64,000 nt of DNA from Rugamonas aquatica (GCF_009380215.1 NZ_WHUG01000003.1:186001-250000); one strand, 5' to 3'. Positions 16,591-25,429 are shown, counted from the stretch's first letter. Made by a program: numbers and translations. The notes: generated from the letters alone by a model not told the origin.

Positions 16591-17379
16591 TCAATTCCTT
16601 TCAAATGAATAATTTGTTGCGTTGCCCGCCCGCAGACGGCGCAGCTTGCGCACCGTGTACACCACCGCCCAGCCCATCGCGCCCAGCACGCCCAGCCAGA
16701 CCATCCAGCGCGCCACGCTGGCCAGGAAGGATGGCGCCGGTGGGGCGGCCGGGACCGGAGCGCCCAGTCCCGGCATACCGTTAATCATGCCGGCCTGCGC
16801 TTCGCCGCTGGTGCTTGCGGTCGTGGTTCCGGTCGCCGGCGCGGTCGTGGTCGGGTAGGACACCGGCTGATGGCTCTGGCTCATCGCTCGTCCCAGCATG
16901 AAGCCCAGCACGCCGTGCATCAGGCCATTGCTCGGCTGCTGCACGATGACCGGTGCCTGCTGGTACACCGGCGGCGCTTGATACCCCGGCGCCTGGTATG
17001 CCGGGGCCGGCTGCTGCCGCGCCGGCGTATCGTTGAGCGGCGGTGGCGGCGGCACGGCGGCGGCGTTGCGGCGCGCATCCAGCGTCCTCATCGCATTGGC
17101 CTGGGCGGCGCTCTGGTCGAGGTCGCGCGAGGCGGCCGAGGTGTTGCGCGGCGTGGCCGAGGCCGGCGAGCCGGGCGCCTTGCCGAAAGCGCCGGGACCG
17201 CTCTGGCGGCCGGCCGGCGGCGCCGTCGGCTGGCTCCTGGCGTTGTTCTTTTGTGAAGAAAATCCACTTTTGTACGACGACGATGTGCCAGAATGCGAAG
17301 ACGTGCGGGCGTCGGCGTAGGCAGTGTTCCCCAGCGCAAGGCACAAACTCAATAACAGGGCAGAATGAAAGAACTTCAT
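16591..17379 (-). CDS. Exported, membrane-anchored low-complexity protein
   Basis: 262 residues from the ATG at 17379. A signal peptide (MKFFHSALLLSLCLALGNTAYA) leads into a Ser-, Pro-, Ala- and Gln-rich region (PPPPPLNDTPARQQPAPAYQ, then repeats of APGYQAPPVYQQAP), a glycine-containing helix (HGVLGFMLGRAMSQSHQP) and a C-terminal transmembrane helix (WMVWLGVLGAMGWAVVYTVR) with a basic tail. No known domain is recognised. As first gene of the operon with YjfK- and YjfJ-like proteins it may be the membrane partner of a stress module. Confidence 0.7.
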   Translation of the reverse strand: MKFFHSALLLSLCLALGNTAYADARTSSHSGTSSSYKSGFSSQKNNARSQPTAPPAGRQSGPGAFGKAPGSPASATPRNTSAASRDLDQSAAQANAMRTLDARRNAAAVPPPPPLNDTPARQQPAPAYQAPGYQAPPVYQQAPVIVQQPSNGLMHGVLGFMLGRAMSQSHQPVSYPTTTAPATGTTTASTSGEAQAGMINGMPGLGAPVPAAPPAPSFLASVARWMVWLGVLGAMGWAVVYTVRKLRRLRAGNATNYSFERN

Positions 17380-17465
17380 GATGTCGTTTCGCAAAGAAGT
17401 TGAATGAAAATCAGCATAGCGCCGCGCGTCGGCGACTGCATCGGTAATAAAAGGCTCGCTTCACC

Positions 17466-17951
17466 ATGACACGCAAATACCTGGACATGAATCAACACGA
17501 CGCCCTCTACAAAGTGGCGCGCAGCTACCCCGGCGGCATCGACGCGCTGGCGCAGGCGATGGGCATCTCGGTCAACGTCCTGCGCAACAAGCTGGCGCCG
17601 ACCATCGCTTCGCATTACCCGTCGTTCGAGGAAGTCTCGGCGGTGGTCGACCTGTGCCACCGGGCCGGCGTGGCCGACGCCCACCTGCCGCTGCACGCGC
17701 TGCTGGTGCGACACGGCATGGCCGCCTTCGTGGTGCCGACGCCGGACAACATCGGCGACGACGACCTGTCGCAAACCGTGTGCAAGGTGATGAGCCAGGT
17801 GGGTGCGGTGGCGGAGGCGGTATCGACCGCGCTGCTGGACGGCAAGGTGACGGCGGCCGAGGCCGACCTGATCGAACGCGAGTTCCAGGGCGCGCTGTCG
17901 GCGCTGGGCGAATGGCGGGCGCGGCTGCGCCTGAAGGCGGAGCAGGGCTGA
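17466..17951 (+). CDS. CII-family (phage-type) regulatory protein
   Basis: 161 residues beginning MTRKYLDMNQHDALYKVARS, with GGIDALAQAMGISVNVLRNK resembling the helix-turn-helix of the phage CII regulator family. The C-terminal half (VCKVMSQVGAVAEAVSTALL, AEADLIEREFQGALSALGEW) is helical and may oligomerise. Such genes occur in prophages and as chromosomal orphans; no other phage gene is nearby. It is divergent from the Yjf-like operon with an 86-base gap, so it could regulate that operon. Targets are unknown. Confidence 0.75.
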   Translation: MTRKYLDMNQHDALYKVARSYPGGIDALAQAMGISVNVLRNKLAPTIASHYPSFEEVSAVVDLCHRAGVADAHLPLHALLVRHGMAAFVVPTPDNIGDDDLSQTVCKVMSQVGAVAEAVSTALLDGKVTAAEADLIEREFQGALSALGEWRARLRLKAEQG

Positions 17952-17961
17952 GCCGCCGGGC

Positions 17962-17990
17962 AAAAAAAAACCAGCCCGGAGGCTGGCTAA
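17962..17990 (-). terminator. Rho-independent terminator
   Basis: CCAGCC / GGCTGG stem with CGGA loop; on the minus strand it is followed by nine T. It ends the FecR-domain gene transcript and lies just past the stop of the convergent CII-like gene. Confidence 0.85.
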
Positions 17991-18044
17991 AACTATTCTC
18001 TGATCGGAAATCTGGAAAATAGTTAGGGCAAAAGAGGTGAGCTG

Positions 18045-20045
18045 CTAATTGCGATTCTGGTTGTGGTTGTCGCCACGGTCGCGGGCTTCTTCCTTGCGGC
18101 GCTCCTGTTGCTTGTCGTGGCCGCTGTCGCGGTTCGGTTGCGGTTGCGGTTGCGGCTGAGCCTGCGGCGCGACCACTGCGCGGGGTGGCTGCGGCTGGAC
18201 CGGCTGCGGACGCGGTTGTTGCACCGGCTGCGGTTGTTGCACCGGCTGCGGTTGCTGCGCCTGCTGCGGTTGCTGCGCCTGCTGCGGTTGCTGAATCTGG
18301 CGCCGCTCCTCCTGCTGACGATACTGGCGGCGGCCGTCGTCGCGGTCGCGGCTGTCGCGCTCGTAACGCTCGCGGTCATTGCGGTCGCGCCCCGCCGGGA
18401 ATGGCGTCGGCACGGCCGGAGCCGCCACCGGCGCCGCCGTGATCGGCGGATTCGGCTGCTGGATGTTCGGCGTCACCGAGATCACCGGATTGGCTTGCTG
18501 GATATGCGGCGCCGGCATCACCGGCTGGTTCGGCAGCTGGTTCAGTGGCTGGCCCGGACGGCCATGCGGCCGCAGGTCGATGCGTACATCGCCCGGCTGG
18601 ATGGTCTGCGGCGGCGCGTCGGGACGGCCGAACTGGCCCGGCGCCAGCGTCGATATCTGCGGACGGCCCGGCTGCTGCGGCGTCGTCACCGGCTGCGGCA
18701 CCGACGGCGCGGTCAGCACCCGGCCCGGGCGGTCAGTGCGGTCCGGGCGGCCATCATGGTCGCGGTCTTGCCAGCCGCGGCGGTTGGTGTCCAGCGCGCG
18801 GGCGATAGCCGGCTGCGGCGGCGCCACCGTCGCGGCGGTCGCCGCCACGCCGGGCGCCGGTATCACTTGCGGACCACGCGGCACCTGCACGCTGCGGTGG
18901 CGGCCTTCGAACTGGTCACGCGGCAGCACGGTCAAGCCGTCGCGGCGATGATCGACCTGGCCAGGCGGCAAAGTGCGCGGCTCGAACGGCTTGCCGTTGT
19001 GGGTCCAGATCAGGCGCCGTTCCTGCTCGGACGACACCCGGTAAGTCGGCACATAACGCTCGCGCGGCGACAGCGGGAACCAGCCCAGCCCCGGCCGGTG
19101 ATCGCGCGAGAAACCATCGCCGCCGACCCAGCCCACCAGCGCCGGCGCCCACACCGGACGCCCGGCAGGCCGCCCCGGCGCCCAGCACCAGCGGCGGTTG
19201 ACCACCACCCAGCGGCCGTAATGCGAAGGCGCATAACCCCACGGCGCATTGTCGACCCAGGTCCAACCCCACGGCGCCAGCCAGATCCAGCGGCCGTCGC
19301 GATAGGGCGCCCAGTCGACCGCGACATTGCGCGGCGTCCACAGCGCGCCGTACTCGACGTTGTCGGTCCAGCTGCCGTTGCGGTCCAGTTCTTCATAGCC
19401 GGTGATGCCGCTGGAAACAAAACGCGTGCTCACCACCACCTCGGCGGCGCGGTCGCGCTCGTCGGACCAGATATCGAAGCCGTCGCGCCGGGCCACGCTG
19501 GTGTTGACATCGGCGCTGCCGACATCGACATGGCGGCCGGGGCCGACCGTCAGCGACGAGCCCGCGCCGTCCACCCGCGCGCTGCCGGCCAGCACGCTGA
19601 CCTGGCTGGTGTCGGCCACGCGCTCGACATCCACCCGCAGCAGGCCCGGTTCCAGCAAGGTGATGCGCGCCTGCGGCGTGCTCAATTCGAAGTCGCGCAG
19701 CAGCTCGGGGCTGCGCACGCGGATGCTGATGCTGCCGTAATTCAGGCGCAGCCGCAGCAGGTCGTCATCCATGTCGGTGATTTCCAGGTCGGAATCGCCG
19801 TCGAGCCGTACCGCCGTCGAGCCGACGCGGAATTCGGTGCGGGCGCCGCTGGCCGTGGTCAGGTGGCTGGCGCCGGTGACCGGCCAGTTCAGCGAGGCGG
19901 CCACCGGCTCGTCGTCGCCGACCAGCGTGACCTGGCCCTGCACCGCCGAAATGCGGCCCACCATGGCGGGCGGGTCGGCCAGCGCATAGGCGCTGACGCC
20001 GACCAGCGCGGCCAACATGATGAAATGAATAAACTTGCGGCCCAT
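18045..20045 (-). CDS. Secreted FecR-domain protein with DUF6600-like region and Q/P-rich tail
   Basis: About 666 residues from the ATG at 20045 (AAGGAGA upstream). Signal peptide MGRKFIHFIMLAALVGVSAYALA, then a FecR-like beta domain (GRISAVQGQVTLVGDDEPVA, LRLNYGSISIRVRSPELLRD, VSVLAGSARVDGAGSSLTVG), a tryptophan-rich region (WAPYRDGRWIWLAPWGWTWV, DNAPWGYAPSHYGRWVVVNR) of the DUF6600 type, and a long Pro/Gln/Arg tail ending in charged repeats. FecR domains usually partner FecI sigma factors, but here the protein is secreted whole and no sigma gene is adjacent, so a cell-envelope structural role is more likely. Confidence 0.82.
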   Translation of the reverse strand: MGRKFIHFIMLAALVGVSAYALADPPAMVGRISAVQGQVTLVGDDEPVAASLNWPVTGASHLTTASGARTEFRVGSTAVRLDGDSDLEITDMDDDLLRLRLNYGSISIRVRSPELLRDFELSTPQARITLLEPGLLRVDVERVADTSQVSVLAGSARVDGAGSSLTVGPGRHVDVGSADVNTSVARRDGFDIWSDERDRAAEVVVSTRFVSSGITGYEELDRNGSWTDNVEYGALWTPRNVAVDWAPYRDGRWIWLAPWGWTWVDNAPWGYAPSHYGRWVVVNRRWCWAPGRPAGRPVWAPALVGWVGGDGFSRDHRPGLGWFPLSPRERYVPTYRVSSEQERRLIWTHNGKPFEPRTLPPGQVDHRRDGLTVLPRDQFEGRHRSVQVPRGPQVIPAPGVAATAATVAPPQPAIARALDTNRRGWQDRDHDGRPDRTDRPGRVLTAPSVPQPVTTPQQPGRPQISTLAPGQFGRPDAPPQTIQPGDVRIDLRPHGRPGQPLNQLPNQPVMPAPHIQQANPVISVTPNIQQPNPPITAAPVAAPAVPTPFPAGRDRNDRERYERDSRDRDDGRRQYRQQEERRQIQQPQQAQQPQQAQQPQPVQQPQPVQQPRPQPVQPQPPRAVVAPQAQPQPQPQPNRDSGHDKQQERRKEEARDRGDNHNQNRN
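18212..18283. repeat. Four tandem 18-bp repeats inside the FecR-domain gene
   Basis: Two copies of GCGGTTGTTGCACCGGCT are followed by two of GCGGTTGCTGCGCCTGCT. In the protein (minus strand) they encode QQPQPV and QQPQQA hexapeptide units. Copy number may vary between strains without breaking the frame. Confidence 0.9.
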
Positions 20046-20134
20046 GGCGACGTCTCCTTGTTGTATTCCCAATGTAACGCCGTGGCGGCGGATACGCCTA
20101 CCGGGGTAACGCCCTGTTACAAATCCGCTATCTT

Positions 20135-20776
20135 TCAGGCACTGGCGCCGCCCCGCTTGACGAAGAACAGCGCCGCGCCGACCGCCATCAGCAGGCCGCC
20201 GAACACCCGGTTCTGCTTCTTGACGGCGCTGGCGTCGCGGAAATAGCGCTGCATCGACGACGCCAGGAAGGCGTAGCTGTGCATCACCACCAGGTCGATG
20301 CAGCACATGGTGGCGGCCAGGATCAGCAATTGCGGCAGCAGCGGCGAGCCCTGGGTGATGAACTGCGGCAGCACCGCCACCATGAAGATGATGCCCTTGG
20401 GATTGGTGGCGTTGGTCAGGAAGCCGGTCAGGAAGCGTTTGCGGGCGGTCGGCACCACCAACTCCGCCCGGTCCTGGCTGGCGCCGACGCTAACCTTGGC
20501 GCGCCACTGGCTCAGGCCAAGGTAGATCAGGTACAGCGCGCCCACCGTCTTGACGATGTTGAACGCCACCTCCGACGCCAGCAGCAGCGAGCCGACGCCC
20601 GCGCCGGCGATGCAGAAAATCAGCATCAAGCCGGTCTGCAGGCCGAAGATGGTGGCGCTGGTGCGGCGCACGCCGTACGACAGGCCGTGCGACATCGACA
20701 GCACCGCGCCCGAGCCGGGCGAAACGGCGATGATGCAGGCGGCGATGAAAAAGGTGATCCAGGTGGCGAAGCTCAT
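20135..20776 (-). CDS. LysE/RhtB-family amino-acid exporter
   Basis: 213 residues, standard family length, about six membrane helices. Hallmarks are AVSPGSGAVLSMSHGLSYGV near the N-terminus, GALYLIYLGLSQWRAK, and FLTGFLTNATNPKGIIFMVA in the middle. Members export amino acids or derivatives such as homoserine or threonine from the cytoplasm; the substrate cannot be told from sequence. It stands alone between the FecR-domain gene and the DUF808 gene. Confidence 0.9.
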   Translation of the reverse strand: MSFATWITFFIAACIIAVSPGSGAVLSMSHGLSYGVRRTSATIFGLQTGLMLIFCIAGAGVGSLLLASEVAFNIVKTVGALYLIYLGLSQWRAKVSVGASQDRAELVVPTARKRFLTGFLTNATNPKGIIFMVAVLPQFITQGSPLLPQLLILAATMCCIDLVVMHSYAFLASSMQRYFRDASAVKKQNRVFGGLLMAVGAALFFVKRGGASA

Positions 20777-20896
20777 AGTTATCCCGTGCGGTCAGCCGCA
20801 GCACCGTGCTGCGGGGCAAAGTACATTGTAGCGGTGCTTGCGTCTCGCCGCCCGGCGCGTCATCGGTTAATATTGCCTATCAACTAAGGAACCCTC

Positions 20897-20932
20897 ATGA
20901 CCCAGCCACACTTCCCCTCGGAGCAGCACTGA
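20897..20932 (+). CDS. Short upstream ORF coupled to the DUF808 gene
   Basis: An 11-codon frame, [11 protein letters not shown], with its own AAGGA about 6 bases upstream. Its TGA overlaps the DUF808 ATG (TGATG at 20930-20934). The layout is that of a leader peptide that feeds ribosomes into the main gene. No regulatory amino-acid run is evident, so it may simply couple translation, or be chance. Confidence 0.4.
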   Translation: MTQPHFPSEQH

Positions 20933-21864
20933 TGGCCGGCACCAGCCTGCTGGCGCTGATCGATGACATCGCCACCATCCTCGACGACGTCGCCCTGATG
21001 AGCAAGATGGCGGCCAAAAAAACCGCCGGCGTGCTGGGCGACGATCTGGCCCTGAACGCCCAGCAAGTGGCCGGCGTGCGCGCCGAGCGCGAGCTGCCGG
21101 TGGTGTGGGCGGTGGCGCTCGGCTCGCTGAAGAACAAAGCCATCCTGGTGCCGGCGGCGCTGGCGATCAGCGCCTTCGCACCTTGGGCCATCACGCCGCT
21201 GCTGATGGCCGGCGGCCTCTACCTGTGCTTCGAAGGCTTCGAGAAAATCACCCACACCCTGCTGCACCGCGAGGAAGCCGACCAGCACCTGGGCGAGCTG
21301 GCCGACGCCGTCAGCGATCCCGACGTCGACCTGGTGGCGCTGGAAAAGGACAAGATCAAGGGCGCCATCCGCACCGACTTCATCCTGTCGGCCGAGATCA
21401 TCGTCATCGCCCTCGGCACGGTGGCCGGCGCGCCCTTCCTGCAACAGGTGACGGTGGTGGTCGGCATCGCGCTGGTGATGACGGTGGGCGTGTACGGCAT
21501 CGTGGCCGGCATCGTCAAGATGGACGATGCCGGGCTCTACCTGAGCCAGCGCGGCGGCAGCGCCGTGCGCGCGCTGGGCCGGGTGCTGCTGGCGGCCGCA
21601 CCCAAGCTGATGAAGCTGCTGTCGGTGGTCGGCACGGCCGCCATGTTCATGGTCGGCGGCGGCATCCTGATGCACGGCCTGCCCGGCACGCACGAGCTGG
21701 TCCACCACGCGGTCGAGGCGGTCGCCACGGTGCCGGTGCTGGGCCCGCTGCTGGCCTGGGCCACGCCGGCCGCGCTGGACGCGGTGGCAGGCGTGGTCGC
21801 CGGCGCGCTGGCGCTGGCCGTGGTCATGCTGGGAGGAAAACTGTTGCGTCTAGTCAAAAAATAA
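20932..21864 (+). CDS. yedI: DUF808 (YedI-like) inner-membrane protein
   Basis: 310 residues starting [25 protein letters not shown], followed by [20 protein letters not shown], both diagnostic of the DUF808/YedI family. Multiple membrane helices follow ([40 protein letters not shown], and two C-terminal ones), with a conserved soluble loop. No function has been established. ATG 20932 is chosen over upstream in-frame starts because homologues begin there and it overlaps a short upstream ORF. Confidence 0.92.
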   Translation: MAGTSLLALIDDIATILDDVALMSKMAAKKTAGVLGDDLALNAQQVAGVRAERELPVVWAVALGSLKNKAILVPAALAISAFAPWAITPLLMAGGLYLCFEGFEKITHTLLHREEADQHLGELADAVSDPDVDLVALEKDKIKGAIRTDFILSAEIIVIALGTVAGAPFLQQVTVVVGIALVMTVGVYGIVAGIVKMDDAGLYLSQRGGSAVRALGRVLLAAAPKLMKLLSVVGTAAMFMVGGGILMHGLPGTHELVHHAVEAVATVPVLGPLLAWATPAALDAVAGVVAGALALAVVMLGGKLLRLVKK

Positions 21865-21891
21865 AGCTGTTATTTTTGCTATCATTCTGCG

Positions 21892-21914
21892 GGTGGCGCT
21901 CCGCCACCTTTTCT
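21892..21914 (+). terminator. Rho-independent terminator after the DUF808 gene
   Basis: GGTGGCG / CGCCACC stem with a three-base CTC loop, then TTTTCT. It separates the DUF808 gene from the YiaA-like gene, whose ribosome site starts at once after it. Confidence 0.7.
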
Positions 21915-21927
21915 GAAAGGAATACCG

Positions 21928-22362
21928 ATGGCCCTTCCTGCCCAACAAGGCCCAACCGGCGCCTTCATCGCCGCCTCCTGGGTCGCCCTGATCGCCGGCG
22001 CGCTGACCTACCTGATCGGCCTGTGGAACGCCGGCATGCAGCTGAATGAAAAAGGCTATTACTTCACCCTGCTGATGTACGGCCTGTTCGCCGCCGTCTC
22101 GCTGCAGAAATCGGTGCGCGACCGCAGCGAGGCCATCCCGGTCAGCGGCCTGTATTTCAGCCTGTGCTGGGTATCGGTGCTGCTGGCGGTCGGCCTGCTG
22201 GGCGTGGGCCTGTTCAACGCCAACCTGGCGCCCAGCGAAAAAGGCTTTTACGCGATGGCTTTCGTGCTCAGCCTGTTTGCCGCCGTGGCAGTGCAGAAAA
22301 ATGTGCGCGACATCGCCGCCATCAAGGGCAAGGACCACGCCGGTAACGGCGAAGCCGGCTAG
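21928..22362 (+). CDS. YiaA/YiaB-family inner-membrane protein
   Basis: 144 residues made of two copies of the YiaA/B two-helix unit: [20 protein letters not shown] with [20 protein letters not shown], then [20 protein letters not shown] with [20 protein letters not shown]. Each unit ends in a conserved Q-K-(S/N)-V-R-D. Four membrane helices are expected. The family has no known function. GAAAGGA lies a few bases before ATG 21928. Confidence 0.9.
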   Translation: MALPAQQGPTGAFIAASWVALIAGALTYLIGLWNAGMQLNEKGYYFTLLMYGLFAAVSLQKSVRDRSEAIPVSGLYFSLCWVSVLLAVGLLGVGLFNANLAPSEKGFYAMAFVLSLFAAVAVQKNVRDIAAIKGKDHAGNGEAG

Positions 22363-22427
22363 CTTTCGCACAAAATTCAGGGAACTCCCGGCCTCCTTCG
22401 CGCTCCAATGGCGTGGGAGGTAACAGC

Positions 22428-24500
22428 ATGGAGCACCTGCAGCGACATTTGCGCATGGCGCTGGACGCCGCGCGCATGACGATCTGGGATTCGGAACTGA
22501 GAAACGGCCGTGTCGTCGAGAGCACGGTCAAATGGTTTGGCGCCGGGGCTACCTTGCTGGGCCTGCCCTTCGGCGACCTGAAGCAACCGTTTTCCATTTT
22601 TCTTCAATACGTTTGCCCGGAAGACCGCGACCAGCTGCTCGACACCATGCAGACCGCGGTCGACAACCGCGGCAGCTATGAAGTCGAGTACCGCGTGGTC
22701 TGGCCCGACCACAGCCGGCACTGGCTGGCCGCCAAGGCCCTGGTATTTTGCAATGGCGACGAGCCCGCCCAACCGCTCGGCACGCTGGGCGTGGTCTGGG
22801 ACATCACCGAACGCAAGACCAGCGAGCAAACCACCGCCCGCCAGCGCGAACTGGCCGCCGTCACGCTGCGTTCGATCGGCGAGGGCGTCATCACCACCAA
22901 CGCCCGCGGCGAAACCGACTACCTGAACTACATCGCCGAACAGCTCACCGGCTGGACCCACGAGGAAGCGCACGGGCTGCACATCGCCAGCACGCTGAAG
23001 CTGGTCGACGACGCCGGCGAGGCGATCCCGGAACACGTGGCGCTGCAATGCCTGCGGCTGCGGCAGGCGATCGGCATGTCGTCGCAAAACCAGATGGTCA
23101 CGCGCGACGGCCGCCACGTGGCGGTCGAGGAGTCGGCCGCGCCGATCTGGTCCGACGACGGCGAGCTGCTGGGCGCGGTGGTGGTGTTCCGCGATGTCAG
23201 CCACGAACGCAAGCTGACCAAGCAGCTGTCGTGGAACGCCAGCCACGACACGCTCACCGGCCTCATCAACCGGCGCGAATTCGAAGTGCAGATCGCCGAC
23301 GCGCTGCACAGCGCCAAGGAAGACGGCCACGTGCACGCGCTGCTGTACATGGACCTGGACCAGTTCAAGATCGTCAACGACACCTGCGGCCACAGCGCCG
23401 GCGACCTGCTGCTGCAACTGCTGTCCAAGATGCTGCAAACGCAGATGCGCGACAGCGACATCCTGGCCCGCCTCGGCGGCGACGAGCTGGGCGTGCTGCT
23501 GCCGCACTGCCCGCCGGACCAGGCGCTGCTGATCGCCGACATGCTGCGGCAGTCGGTCAAGAACTTCCGCTTCGTGTGGGACGACCACACCTTCGAGCTG
23601 GGCGTGAGCATCGGCCTGGTTGAGGTCAACCACCACAGCAAATCGATGACCGAGCTGCTGATGGCCGCCGACCAGGCCTGCTACCTGGCCAAGGAACGCG
23701 GCCGCAACCGCGTGCACCTGTACCAGGAATCGGACCTGCGGCTGGCGCGGCGGCAGGGCGAGATGCAGTGGGTGTCGCGCCTGAACGAAGCCTTCGAGCA
23801 CCAGTATTTCCGGCTGTACGCCCAGCCCATCGTGCGCCTCGGCCAGCAGGACGAGGAGGCGCACGACGAAGTGCTGATCCGCATCCAGCCGGCCCAGGGC
23901 GACCTGATCCTGCCCGGCGCCTTCATCCCCGCCGCCGAGCGCTACGACATGATGACGGCCATCGACCGCTGGGTGATACGCGCCGTCTGCCGCCACGTGC
24001 AAAGCCTGGGCGCGCATCCGGCGCAGTACTCGGTCAACCTGTCCGGCACCTCGCTGGGCGACGAGGGCTTGCACGACTACATCGTCCAGCAGTTCTCCGA
24101 ACACGGCATCGCGCCGTCGCAGATCTGCTTTGAAATCACCGAGACGGCGGTGATCGCCAACCTGGTCAAGGCGCAGGACTTCATGGCCGGGCTGAAGGCG
24201 CTGGGCTGCCGCTTTTCGCTGGACGATTTCGGCAGCGGCCTGTCGTCGTTCGCCTACCTGCGGGCGCTGCCGGTGGACTTCCTCAAGATCGACGGCGTGT
24301 TCATCCGCGACATCGCCACCAACGCCATCAACCGCGCCATGGTCAAGGCCATCAACGAGGTCGGCCACGTGATGGGGCTCAGCACCGTGGCCGAATACGT
24401 CGAGGACGAGCCGACGCTGGCCGTGGTGCGCGAACTGGGCCTGGACTACGCCCAGGGCTACGCGGTCGGCACGCTGCGGCCGCTCAGCGCCGGCGCCTAG
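22428..24500 (+). CDS. PAS-PAS-GGDEF-EAL cyclic-di-GMP signalling protein
   Basis: 690 residues with no membrane helix. Two PAS-type sensor modules (about 10-135 and 140-265, the second with EGVITTNARGETDYLNYIAE), a GGDEF domain whose signature reads GGDEL with an inhibitory-site RDSD five residues before it, and an EAL domain. The EAL triad is EVL (DEVLIRIQ), while NLSGTSL, FEITETAVI, DDFGSGLSSFAYL, LKIDGVFI and EYVED keep the catalytic and metal residues. Probably a phosphodiesterase, perhaps bifunctional. ATG 22428 is preferred because GGGAGG lies 7 bases before it. Its stop overlaps that of the convergent racemase-like gene. Confidence 0.92.
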   Translation: MEHLQRHLRMALDAARMTIWDSELRNGRVVESTVKWFGAGATLLGLPFGDLKQPFSIFLQYVCPEDRDQLLDTMQTAVDNRGSYEVEYRVVWPDHSRHWLAAKALVFCNGDEPAQPLGTLGVVWDITERKTSEQTTARQRELAAVTLRSIGEGVITTNARGETDYLNYIAEQLTGWTHEEAHGLHIASTLKLVDDAGEAIPEHVALQCLRLRQAIGMSSQNQMVTRDGRHVAVEESAAPIWSDDGELLGAVVVFRDVSHERKLTKQLSWNASHDTLTGLINRREFEVQIADALHSAKEDGHVHALLYMDLDQFKIVNDTCGHSAGDLLLQLLSKMLQTQMRDSDILARLGGDELGVLLPHCPPDQALLIADMLRQSVKNFRFVWDDHTFELGVSIGLVEVNHHSKSMTELLMAADQACYLAKERGRNRVHLYQESDLRLARRQGEMQWVSRLNEAFEHQYFRLYAQPIVRLGQQDEEAHDEVLIRIQPAQGDLILPGAFIPAAERYDMMTAIDRWVIRAVCRHVQSLGAHPAQYSVNLSGTSLGDEGLHDYIVQQFSEHGIAPSQICFEITETAVIANLVKAQDFMAGLKALGCRFSLDDFGSGLSSFAYLRALPVDFLKIDGVFIRDIATNAINRAMVKAINEVGHVMGLSTVAEYVEDEPTLAVVRELGLDYAQGYAVGTLRPLSAGA

Positions 24501-25294
24501 TCCGCAGCCAGCTCGACCAGCTCGGCCTGCAGCGGCGTGCCCAGCGCGCGCAGCGCCGTGTTGAAGTCGTCCAGACTCAGTTCGGCGCTGGCGGTGGCCA
24601 CGCAGCGCGTGCGGCCGCCGCCGGCCGAGGTATGCGGCGCCAGCTCCTGCAACACGCCGTCGGCAGGATCGAGGAACTGCACATCCGGCGCCGCCGTCTC
24701 GAAGAAGGGCTTGAGCCACGGCAGGTGGGTGGACGACATCGTCATCACATCGACCTGCGGATGGGCGGCGCGCAGCTCGGCGATGAAGCCGCTGACCGCG
24801 TCCTGGGTTTGCTGCGGCCTGTGGACAAAGGCGAAGTTTTCCACAAGGTCCACCAGCGCCGAGGCATTCACCAGCAGCACCTCGCCCTCGCCGCGATGGG
24901 CGTCGGCATAGGCCTGCATGGCCGCGCTGCCCACCATCGAGCGCACGCCCAGCACCGCCACCTTGCCGCTGGCCGAACGCCGCACCGCCTCCGCCACCGG
25001 CGGGAAGATGCCGATCACCGGCACCGCAGCCGCCGCCCGCAGCGGCTCCAGCACCACCACGCTGGGCGCGTTGGACGCCAGCACCACCGCCACGCAACCC
25101 TGCGCCTGCAGGAAGGCGGTAGCACGTTGCACCGACTCCAGCAACTGCTGCGGCGTCTTGGCGCCATAGGGGAAACTGGCGCGGTCGGCGAAATACACGA
25201 TGTCCTGCGCGGGGAAGGCCGCGCGCACGCGCTCGACGATGGCATAACTGCCGATGCCGGCGTCAAAGATGCCGACAGCTTGTTGAAGTTCCAT
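24497..25294 (-). CDS. Glutamate/aspartate-racemase-fold protein lacking both catalytic cysteines
   Basis: 265 residues, the length of MurI. The N-terminal motif VGIFDAGIGSYAIVERVRAA keeps the base-assisting Asp11, and YFADRASFPYGAKTPQQL matches the MurI region YxGDxxxxPYG. At the first cysteine position (normally CNTAS) it reads ASNAPS (Ser74), and at the second (normally GCTHYPLL) it reads SSTHLPWL (Ser188, with His190 kept). Cofactor-independent racemases need both thiols, so glutamate racemisation is unlikely. It may bind an amino acid or catalyse another reaction. It diverges from the Aer-like receptor gene, sharing an intergenic region that contains an FNR box. Confidence 0.8.
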   Translation of the reverse strand: MELQQAVGIFDAGIGSYAIVERVRAAFPAQDIVYFADRASFPYGAKTPQQLLESVQRATAFLQAQGCVAVVLASNAPSVVVLEPLRAAAAVPVIGIFPPVAEAVRRSASGKVAVLGVRSMVGSAAMQAYADAHRGEGEVLLVNASALVDLVENFAFVHRPQQTQDAVSGFIAELRAAHPQVDVMTMSSTHLPWLKPFFETAAPDVQFLDPADGVLQELAPHTSAGGGRTRCVATASAELSLDDFNTALRALGTPLQAELVELAAD

Positions 25295-25326
25295 GATTTT
25301 CCTTAGCTACCCCAATCCGGGGAATT

Positions 25327-25368
25327 TTGATCTACATCAATAAAATTGCGGGTCGGACTCCGTAAACT
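25327..25368 (+). promoter_or_regulatory. FNR-type box and -10 element before the chemoreceptor gene
   Basis: TTGATCTACATCAA (25327-25340) is a perfect TTGAT-N4-ATCAA FNR site. A -10-like TAAACT starts 22 bases further on (25363-25368), which places the box about 41.5 bases before the predicted start of transcription, the class II activator position. The same geometry is seen before ccoN. The FNR regulator is encoded at 37070-37828. Confidence 0.85.
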
Positions 25369-25429
25369 GGACACATCAATTGCGATAGAGCAATACACGG
25401 CCAAGCCGGCCCAACTGTGGAGTCCCGAA

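Noticed and set aside
17466..17951. Prophage remnant suggested by the CII-type gene
   Set aside because: No integrase, structural or lysis gene lies nearby and base composition matches the chromosome, so it is treated as an orphan chromosomal regulator.
18212..18283. Possible CRISPR-like tandem repeat
   Set aside because: The repeats are directly adjacent without spacers, 18 bp long, and encode hexapeptides inside a gene.
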